A model generated the notes under the pieces. That model did no database searches, was not told the DNA's origin, and was given only the letters and a program-made list of their open reading frames with translations. This document shows positions 6,227 to 12,075 of a stretch of DNA of 12,075 nucleotides, one piece after another (position 1 is the first letter of the stretch; every line of letters starts with the position of its first letter). The stretch lies in contig JAENWE010000463.1 of assembly GCA_016650185.1 (NCBI GenBank), positions 1 to 12,075 of the forward strand. The letters are read 5' to 3'. A program made the translations under genes and the position numbers. Origin of the DNA: Vicinamibacteria bacterium. GTDB lineage: Bacteria > Acidobacteriota > Vicinamibacteria > Fen-336 > JAGNNV01.

Positions 6227-6276
6227 ACCGGGGATTGTGGAGCACCGGAATCCGGAGGAACATGACGCCGGTCATG
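6227..6276 (-). promoter_or_regulatory. predicted class II Crp/Fnr promoter of the hemerythrin gene
   Basis: Perfect palindrome CATGAC-GCCG-GTCATG (6261-6276), containing the TGA-N6-TCA core common to Crp (TGTGA-N6-TCACA) and Fnr (TTGAT-N4-ATCAA) sites. On the minus strand, CACAAT (6239-6234) matches the -10 consensus at four of six bases. Taking it as positions -12 to -7 puts +1 at 6227, and the palindrome centre (6268.5) is then at exactly -41.5, the class II activator position. The leader to the TTG start would be about 43 bases. No equivalent -10 exists at the mirrored place for the plus-strand radical SAM gene, although joint control is possible. Confidence 0.55.
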
Positions 6277-6405
6277 GACGGACAAGGAACGTCTGCCAGA
6301 CTGAACCCCATGGATGATGCAAATGGCTCCTCCGTATCGCTCCCGTCCGCTGTCAAGCTAGGGAAGCCATCGATTGTGGTGAGTTCTTGGGTCCAGGAGG
6401 CCTGA

Positions 6406-7734
6406 ATGGAAACCGACGTCCGAAAAAACCCGGCCCTTCTCAAGCTCGATCTGTACTGTCGCGGCGTTCGTCTGGACGACTCATGCCTGGTTGAAGAGGA
6501 TGGAGGCCGCAAGATTCTCCGCACCCGGGCCGGCCTCGGCAGCGGCCTCGAGTTGCTCCTGCCCAGCGGGCTTTGGACCAACGTGCCGGTCAGCGAGTCC
6601 TTCGCCCGGGAGTCCCCCTACATTCTGAAGCGATCGGCCGGAGCCTATCGGCTGCACACCGACGACCATTTCCTCTGCGACGTCGACCTTGCCCCTCAAC
6701 CCGGCTGGTACGAAAGAAAGACCGCGAGTGGCAAGCCCATGACTCGGATCGGGACCCTGCAGGGCACTTATCTCGGCATCTATCAGGCGAAGGTCTGCGA
6801 ATACTGGACCGAAAAAACAAAGGTCAACTGCAAGTTCTGCTCGGTGGGTTTGAACCTCGGCATCGACGACGCCGATGACAAGACCCTCGATGAGGTGATG
6901 GAGGTCATCTGGGCGGCCCGGCGCGAGTCTGGAATCACCTACGTGGACTTCAACACCGGCCACTACGATGGCGAAACGTATCTCGACATCCTTGAACCCT
7001 TCATCAAGAGGATCAAGAAGGAGGTGGGCCTCCTGGTCGGCATCCAGACGCCGCCCCATCACGATCTCAAGCGCTATGACGCTCTGCGCGCCATGGGCCT
7101 GAACCGGGTTTCCTTCTGTTTCGAGATCTTCGATCCGGAACGTTTCAAGGAAACGTGCCCGGGCAAGAACCGGGAATACGGTCTTGAACGCTACCTCGAG
7201 GCCATAGAGTACTGCGCCTCTCTCGGAAAGAAAGGTCCGATCTCCGAGCCCTGGGTGACGAACGGCGAGATCATCGCCGGACTCGAGCCGCCCGAGTCAT
7301 CGATCAAGGCCATCGACTGGATTACGTCGGTGGGCGCCATCCCGACGGTATGCGTCTTTCGCCCGCTCATCGGGACCGACTACGCGGATGTGCCGCCGCC
7401 CAAGACCGAGGAGATGATTCCCATCTTCCGACGCCTCTACGAGAGCTGCATGGAGCGCGGTCTGCCCGTGGGCGCCGCTCCCGACATTCACGTGAGTCTG
7501 GTGATGCTGCCCGAAGAGTGCCGCTCGCTCAGCGACAAGCGCTATCCGCTTGGCGAGCTGAAGCTCAAAATGCTGGGCAAGGCCGTCCGCTATGGTCTCG
7601 GCCGGCGCTTGCGTCGGCGTGAGGAACAGTTCGGGCCAGCCCAGATGACGATCGGAAGTCCGGTCGACCAGAAGCCAAGAGTCGGAGGAGGCCCTGCTCA
7701 GTCCAGCGGAGTTCACGAAGGCTTGGGTGGCTGA
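6406..7734 (+). CDS. radical SAM enzyme with CX10CX2C cluster motif
   Basis: Radical SAM protein of 442 residues, expected to bind a [4Fe-4S] cluster and cleave S-adenosylmethionine to a 5'-deoxyadenosyl radical. The cluster cysteines are C131, C142 and C145, ending in N-C-K-F-C-S-V-G. The first gap is ten residues instead of the usual three. A partial TIM barrel follows (Y-V-D-F-N-T-G-H, G-L-L-V-G-I-Q-T, V-S-F-C-F-E-I-F-D). The ~125-residue N-terminal region (V-P-V, S-P-Y, G-T-L-Q-G-T-Y-L-G) resembles, from memory, the MSMEG_0568-like family found in nitrilase clusters; I hold this loosely, and no nitrilase is here. The ATG is supported by AGGAGG (6395-6400) five bases upstream. The last ~40 residues, after R-R-L-R-R-R, look low in conservation. 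It ends 33 bases from the convergent ctaB. The substrate is unknown. Confidence 0.82.
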   Translation: METDVRKNPALLKLDLYCRGVRLDDSCLVEEDGGRKILRTRAGLGSGLELLLPSGLWTNVPVSESFARESPYILKRSAGAYRLHTDDHFLCDVDLAPQPGWYERKTASGKPMTRIGTLQGTYLGIYQAKVCEYWTEKTKVNCKFCSVGLNLGIDDADDKTLDEVMEVIWAARRESGITYVDFNTGHYDGETYLDILEPFIKRIKKEVGLLVGIQTPPHHDLKRYDALRAMGLNRVSFCFEIFDPERFKETCPGKNREYGLERYLEAIEYCASLGKKGPISEPWVTNGEIIAGLEPPESSIKAIDWITSVGAIPTVCVFRPLIGTDYADVPPPKTEEMIPIFRRLYESCMERGLPVGAAPDIHVSLVMLPEECRSLSDKRYPLGELKLKMLGKAVRYGLGRRLRRREEQFGPAQMTIGSPVDQKPRVGGGPAQSSGVHEGLGG

Positions 7735-7767
7735 GCAGCATTCGGCGCACCCGGTAAGGCAGGACAA

Positions 7768-8616
7768 CTACAGGAACATCAGGCCGAAGGCGCAGGGAAG
7801 ATAGAGCAGAGAAACGCCGAACAGCGACGCAGCGGTGTTCCGATTTCGGTGGAGCGCGAAACGCGCCGCGAACCCCACGAAGACCAGGGACAGACCGATC
7901 CCCAGAAAAGCGCCGAGGAGAGATGCGTCTTGGCCGAGAAGCGGAGCCGCGGTGATCGGAACCAGACAGATGGCATACAGAACCGCCTGTCGCCCCACCA
8001 TCCCGCCTTCCTGGTCTAGCACTGTAAGCATCTGAAGCCCGCCACGGGCGTAGTCCTCCCGGTACATCCAGGCCAGGGCCAGGAAATGCGGAACCTGCCA
8101 CGCGACCATAAGGAGGAAGGGGATGAAGGCCGCCATGGAAAGAGGCGCGCCGGTGGCCGTCCAACCGATCAAGGGAGGCAGGGCGCCCGGGATGGCGCCA
8201 ACCACGGTGTTGAGAGAGGTCTTGGCCTTGAGCGGCGTGTACACCAGTATGTAGAGAACCCAGCTCAAAGCCGCGATCCCCGCGGGGAGCATGCCAATGA
8301 AGAGCAGCACGATGAGCCCGGCCAGGCTGATGACCAGGCCCATGACCAGGGCCGAAGAAGGGCGGAGGGCGTTTACAGGCAGGGGGCGGAGACGAGTTCG
8401 ATTCATCAGAGCATCCGTTCGCCGCTCGAGATACATATTGACCGTGGAAGCGCCCGCGGTGATCAGAAAAACCCCAACCACCACAGAGACGAAAGCCAGG
8501 TCCCATCGAGGGTGAGGAGCCAGGCCGTATCCAGCGGCCGCGGTGAGGGTCACCAAACCCGTGATCCGTACCTTGATCAGGGTCAGAAAGTCTCGAGAGG
8601 AGATGAAGAACGCCAT
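7768..8616 (-). CDS. ctaB: protoheme IX farnesyltransferase (heme O synthase)
   Basis: Integral membrane prenyltransferase of 282 residues (UbiA superfamily, CyoE/CtaB) that adds a farnesyl group from farnesyl diphosphate to heme B to make heme O, needed for aa3- or bo3-type terminal oxidases. The first diphosphate-binding motif is N60-M-Y-L-E-R-R-T-D68-A-L-M-x-R-T, followed by R-P-L. The family signatures Y-T-P-L-K-A-K-T-S-L-N-T-V-V-G and W-M-Y-R-E-D-Y-A-R-G-G are also present. Many hydrophobic helices (about eight or nine) span the length. The start at ATG 8616 fits the family's short N-terminus; the ribosome-binding site is weak and a TTG two codons upstream is possible. It begins 22 bases after the histidine kinase stop on the same strand, so the two are probably co-transcribed. 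No oxidase subunit gene is in the window. Confidence 0.93.
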   Translation of the reverse strand: MAFFISSRDFLTLIKVRITGLVTLTAAAGYGLAPHPRWDLAFVSVVVGVFLITAGASTVNMYLERRTDALMNRTRLRPLPVNALRPSSALVMGLVISLAGLIVLLFIGMLPAGIAALSWVLYILVYTPLKAKTSLNTVVGAIPGALPPLIGWTATGAPLSMAAFIPFLLMVAWQVPHFLALAWMYREDYARGGLQMLTVLDQEGGMVGRQAVLYAICLVPITAAPLLGQDASLLGAFLGIGLSLVFVGFAARFALHRNRNTAASLFGVSLLYLPCAFGLMFL

Positions 8617-8638
8617 AATCAAGCCGTGCCGCCGCAGT

Positions 8639-11600
8639 TTACTTCTGCCGCTCTTTTGCCAGTTCGGGCTCGACCAGAGCGAATTCCCGCTCGAGAGCCA
8701 GGTAGGCCTGCTCACTGTCCTCCAGGCTCTTGAGCCGCAAGACGCTCTCCAGCGTTCTGGCCGCCTTCACCACACCCACCGCCCCCAGGTTTCCCGCGGC
8801 GGACACCAGGGAATGCGCGAATCGATGGGCCTTGAGGTAGTCCTGTTCGGACAGGGCCTTGGAAATCCGCGTGAGCTTGTCCGGAACCTCCCGCAAGAAG
8901 GCGTCGACCAGTTCGGTCACCAGGTCGGATCCGGAAGACCCCGCGGGCAGACCAAGGCTGCGGAGCCTGGACAGGGCGCGGCCGTCAACGATGGTGGGCA
9001 GGCCTGGCAAAGAGCCAGCCACGGTGGGCAGCGGGGAGTGGACCGGTGTGGGGCTCTCAGACCGGGCGATCGAACCGCTCCGGCGCTCCGGCGCCGCTTG
9101 CCCGCGGATCGCGATCTTGGCTTTGTCGATCACCACCGTCAATGCCTCGCGTTGAAGAGGTTTCGCGAGGTAATCATCCATCCCGGCATTGAGGCAACGC
9201 TCGCGGTCCCCGGCCATGGCGCTGGCGGTCAGGGCGACCAACCAGGGTCTGGGAAGACGCCCTTCATCTCTGATGGCTCGCGCCGTCTCCAGACCATCCA
9301 TCTCGGGCATGTGGAGATCGAGAAAGACGATGTCGTAGGTCCGAGCAGCCATGGCCTCCAGGACCTCCCGACCGTTGGAGACGCAATCCACCACCGCGAA
9401 GCCCAGGCTCCTCAGGGTGAGGCGCGCCACCTTCTGATTAACCAGGTTGTCCTCCGCCACCAGCACGGAGAGAGTGAATCCTGACCCTGGATCAGAAAGG
9501 GCGCGCGGGGCCTCGGTGGTATTCCGACCGCGGCCGCCGAAAACCGCTCGTTCCACCGCCTGATAGAGGCCGAAGGCCTTGATCGGGGTCATGGCCGCCG
9601 CCATCGAAATTCCCTGGGTAGCCACGACGTTCCTCGACGCGATCGGCCGGAGCGAAATGACGGGAACGCGCTTCTCGATACAACGCTCCTTGAGGGCCCG
9701 GAGCGCCGTCTCCGAAACCGCGGCGGCCCGGGCATCGAGATTCCGGCTGTGGTCAATGATGGCAAGGTCGAAGACCTCTCCCCGTCTCAATCGATCGCTG
9801 GCATCGGTGATGGACGCGCGCACGAACGCGCCGCCCCATCGCGTGAGCAACCGCGCGATAACGTCGGCCGTCATCGATCCGGTGGCGCACACCATGACCC
9901 GCTTGCCCGCGAGCCAGGTCGAGGCGGGGCTGAGATAGGGCTGCTTGGTTTTGCCGATGACCTCGACCGGAAGGGCCAGAGTGAACATCGAGCCCTTGTC
10001 GGGCGTGCTCTCGACGCTGAGGCGGCCGCCCATCATCTCGGCCAGTTGATTCGAAATCGCCAGGCCCAGACCGGTTCCGCCGTAGCGGCGCGTGGTAGAG
10101 GCGTCGATCTGGGAGAAAGGCTTGAAGAGCCGGCCCCGCTTCTCCTCAGGGATACCGATGCCGGTGTCGGTCACGGTCATGACTATTTCGGCCCAGACGG
10201 CGCCCTCCCGCTGCTGCAGGGGTTCATGCTGGAGACGGACCTCGATCAGAACTCCGCCGGCTTCCGTGAACTTGACGGCATTGGCCACCAGATTGACCAG
10301 GATCTGACGGATCCTCGTGCCATCACCCCAGAATTCGAGGGCGGCAGTCGCATCCACGAACCCGGCGAGGTCGAGACCTTTTTCGGACGCCCGCGCCGCC
10401 AGCAAGTCGAGGCACTGTTCCAAAAGTCCCTCGGCCGAACATCGGTGCCGGTCCAGCTCGAGCTTCCCCGCCTCGATCTTCGAGAAATCGAGGATGTCGG
10501 AGATCAGGGAGATCAGGGTCTCACCGCTTTTCTGAATGATCTGCGCGTAGTCCCGCTGCTCGCCGCTGAGGTCGGTGTCGAGAAGCAGTGACGTCATACC
10601 GATAACCGCGTTCATGGGGGTACGAATCTCATGGCTCATATTGGCCAGGAAGTCGGATTTCGCCGCGGTCGCGGCCTCCGCCGATTCTCGAGCCCTGGTG
10701 CTTTCGCTCTCCGCATCCTTGCGAGCGGTCACGTCTTGACCGACCGCGATGAGCATGCCGCCCGGCCCGGGAGCGAATTGAAACGCGAGGATCCGTGGGG
10801 TTCCATCTTTCGCCCTCAGCCGGGCCTCAAAAGGTGGCGAAGGCGATTCATCCCGGCGTACCGTCTTGCTGAACGCCGTCCGCATGTGCTCCGCGTCTTT
10901 CACGTTCTCCCAGACCAGTGTCCAGAAGCCCTCGCCTATCGCCTCGGCGGCCTCAAACCCGAGCAGGGTGTGGATTCCCGGGCCGGCGTAGGCCACGCGA
11001 CCCTCCGGGTCCGCAACTAGAACAATGGCCGGAACCCGGTCGAGAATTTCGTTGGAGAGCCGAAGCTGGGCTTCGAGATTGCGCAACTCGGTGACATCGC
11101 GCAACGAAATCCCGAGCGCCTTCTCTCCCTCAAAGACCATCTCCCGAGTTCGGATCACAACGTCCAGCGACCGGCGTCCGGACTTCATCTTCTTCTCAAT
11201 GACGCGCTCGACGTCGAGAGGCTCGTCGAACCGTGCCCGCCCCAGGTCTTCGGGCAAAGCCAAAAGGGTCCGTGCCGCCGGGTTCGCGAAAAGCACGCGG
11301 CGGTCCGCGCGAACGACCAAGAACGCGCCGGTCCGGTGCTCCGCAGGGATAGCGGCGCTGTCTCGCTCAGAAGAGCCGGAGGACTCCGGGGGCACGGCCG
11401 CCGCGGCTGCTTGCTTCGGGGCGCCTAACGCTTCGAGCATGTAGTCGGCGAGAAGTTCGGGTTTCGCCCTCATCTTGAAAACCACGCCATCCCGGCGAAT
11501 CCGGACGACCTGGGCATCGGCTTCGCTGATCAAGCCCTGGGAATAGTCGTCCATCGCCTTCCTGATCCGGCGAGCCAGGTCCTTGGGGTGGTATGGCTGA

Positions 11601-11989
11601 AAGAGGATGCCCAGGGCGGCGACATCGATAGCTCGAAGAGTGTCCTCGACATTCGGCGTCTCCGCGAGGATCAGCATACGCAGAGGCCGTTCGGCGGTCT
11701 TTTGGGATGCTCGGGCGAATGCGAACGCGTCGGTATCGCCCAGGCGGCGACGGACCAGTAGAACGGTCGCCGTGCCGGCCCGAGAGACCGCATCGTCAAA
11801 TGAGTCCGCGGTGAGGGCAACCAGCCCCTGACCGGTGAGCTCGGCGGCGATAGCGCGGGCGGAGGGGCCCTCCGTGTCCACCACAAGCACATCGACGGCG
11901 AGCCGGGGCGCAGGTTTCGACAGGCGAGCGGACGCGCCCGTCCGCCCCCTGGAAGCAGACCGCCGTCGAAGTTCAGCCGACGTTGACAC
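8639..11989 (-). CDS. hybrid histidine kinase, multi-receiver with HPt
   Basis: Soluble phosphorelay protein of 1116 residues with no membrane segment. Domains in order: pseudo-receiver (about 30-148); PAS-like regions (about 220-300 and 312-425); a short linker helix; HisKA with H453 in M-S-H-E-I-R-T-P-M; HATPase with N-L-V-A-N-A-V-K-F (566-574), D-T-G-I-G-I-P (608-614) and G-G-T-G-L-G-L (637-643); a degenerate receiver (about 695-818); a full receiver (about 838-955) with E846/D847, D891 and K943; and HPt with H1059 in A-H-S-L. The likely phosphate path is H453 to D891 to H1059 and on to an unidentified regulator. The first receiver has Arg where the phosphate-accepting Asp should be and Gln for the Lys, so it cannot be phosphorylated normally. 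The start is GTG at 11989; AAGGGA lies about 7 bases upstream, and an in-frame TGA a few codons further bounds the frame. It precedes ctaB. Confidence 0.92.
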   Translation of the reverse strand: MSTSAELRRRSASRGRTGASARLSKPAPRLAVDVLVVDTEGPSARAIAAELTGQGLVALTADSFDDAVSRAGTATVLLVRRRLGDTDAFAFARASQKTAERPLRMLILAETPNVEDTLRAIDVAALGILFQPYHPKDLARRIRKAMDDYSQGLISEADAQVVRIRRDGVVFKMRAKPELLADYMLEALGAPKQAAAAAVPPESSGSSERDSAAIPAEHRTGAFLVVRADRRVLFANPAARTLLALPEDLGRARFDEPLDVERVIEKKMKSGRRSLDVVIRTREMVFEGEKALGISLRDVTELRNLEAQLRLSNEILDRVPAIVLVADPEGRVAYAGPGIHTLLGFEAAEAIGEGFWTLVWENVKDAEHMRTAFSKTVRRDESPSPPFEARLRAKDGTPRILAFQFAPGPGGMLIAVGQDVTARKDAESESTRARESAEAATAAKSDFLANMSHEIRTPMNAVIGMTSLLLDTDLSGEQRDYAQIIQKSGETLISLISDILDFSKIEAGKLELDRHRCSAEGLLEQCLDLLAARASEKGLDLAGFVDATAALEFWGDGTRIRQILVNLVANAVKFTEAGGVLIEVRLQHEPLQQREGAVWAEIVMTVTDTGIGIPEEKRGRLFKPFSQIDASTTRRYGGTGLGLAISNQLAEMMGGRLSVESTPDKGSMFTLALPVEVIGKTKQPYLSPASTWLAGKRVMVCATGSMTADVIARLLTRWGGAFVRASITDASDRLRRGEVFDLAIIDHSRNLDARAAAVSETALRALKERCIEKRVPVISLRPIASRNVVATQGISMAAAMTPIKAFGLYQAVERAVFGGRGRNTTEAPRALSDPGSGFTLSVLVAEDNLVNQKVARLTLRSLGFAVVDCVSNGREVLEAMAARTYDIVFLDLHMPEMDGLETARAIRDEGRLPRPWLVALTASAMAGDRERCLNAGMDDYLAKPLQREALTVVIDKAKIAIRGQAAPERRSGSIARSESPTPVHSPLPTVAGSLPGLPTIVDGRALSRLRSLGLPAGSSGSDLVTELVDAFLREVPDKLTRISKALSEQDYLKAHRFAHSLVSAAGNLGAVGVVKAARTLESVLRLKSLEDSEQAYLALEREFALVEPELAKERQK

Positions 11990-12075
11990 GGAGATTCCCT
12001 TGGAAACGCCTCAAACCAAAAAAACATGAACTGGGAGACCGCAAGCTGGAAAGCTGGTCGGCCTGAGCCGGAAGA

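Noticed and set aside
7735..7767. Bidirectional terminator between the radical SAM and ctaB genes
   Set aside because: The 33-base gap has no convincing stem and no T-run.
7565..8506. Long open frame on the minus strand overlapping ctaB in another frame
   Set aside because: It is out of frame with the clear heme O synthase, and its translation is Arg/Gly/Ser-rich without motifs.
8543..9484. Long open frame on the plus strand opposite the histidine kinase
   Set aside because: Antisense shadow of the HPt and receiver region in GC-rich DNA; its translation is Arg/Gly/His-rich and without motifs. A similar frame at 9749-10591 was rejected for the same reason.
11990..12075. Promoter of the histidine kinase operon
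   Set aside because: There is a run of seven T on the minus strand and a weak TTGCGG, but no -10 at proper spacing; the region is cut off by the window edge.

Overview
The window is GC-rich bacterial DNA with dense genes, frequent GTG/TTG starts and strong AGGAGG ribosome-binding sites. The zinc-ribbon Ser/Thr kinase, and the decayed kinase and beta-propeller (PD40/TolB-like) fragments around it, are the sort expanded in Acidobacteriota, Gemmatimonadota and related uncultured soil or sediment lineages. No rRNA or marker gene allows a firmer placement. I found no tRNA, CRISPR array, insertion sequence or phage gene.

Layout. (1) 3-866 (+): the 3'-complete part of a Tat-exported dienelactone-hydrolase-family protein; its start lies left of the window. 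(2) About 870-1426 has no intact gene. It holds a hairpin, a frameshifted and stop-interrupted PD40 beta-propeller remnant (+), and a decayed zinc-ribbon kinase remnant (-). (3) 1427-3574 (-): an intact membrane-anchored zinc-ribbon Ser/Thr kinase. (4) 3575-3896: a 322-base divergent intergenic region with two 7-bp inverted repeats. (5) 3897-4597 (+): a VapBC-type toxin-antitoxin pair. (6) 4594-4740 (+): a second kinase remnant with an in-frame stop in the P-loop region. (7) 4794-5480 (+): a Crp/Fnr regulator, convergent with (8) 5485-6183 (-), a DUF2249-hemerythrin fusion. (9) 6184-6405: a divergent regulatory region with a Crp/Fnr-type palindrome. (10) 6406-7734 (+): a radical SAM enzyme with a CX10CX2C cluster motif. 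(11) 7768-8616 (-): protoheme IX farnesyltransferase, downstream of and probably co-transcribed with (12) 8639-11989 (-), a large hybrid histidine kinase. The last 86 bases hold only the upstream region of that kinase.

How the parts may work together. The clearest functional link is the middle block. A Crp/Fnr regulator sits beside a di-iron hemerythrin gene. The hemerythrin promoter region has a perfect TGA-N6-TCA palindrome exactly 41.5 bp upstream of the start predicted from a -10-like hexamer, which is the geometry of a class II Crp/Fnr-activated promoter. With the neighbouring Fe-S radical SAM enzyme and heme O synthase, this suggests an oxygen- or NO-responsive redox neighbourhood (inference). 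The left part looks like a locus where zinc-ribbon/PD40 kinases duplicated, rearranged and decayed, with a toxin-antitoxin pair inserted between fragments. I see no clearly new multi-gene defence or mobile system.
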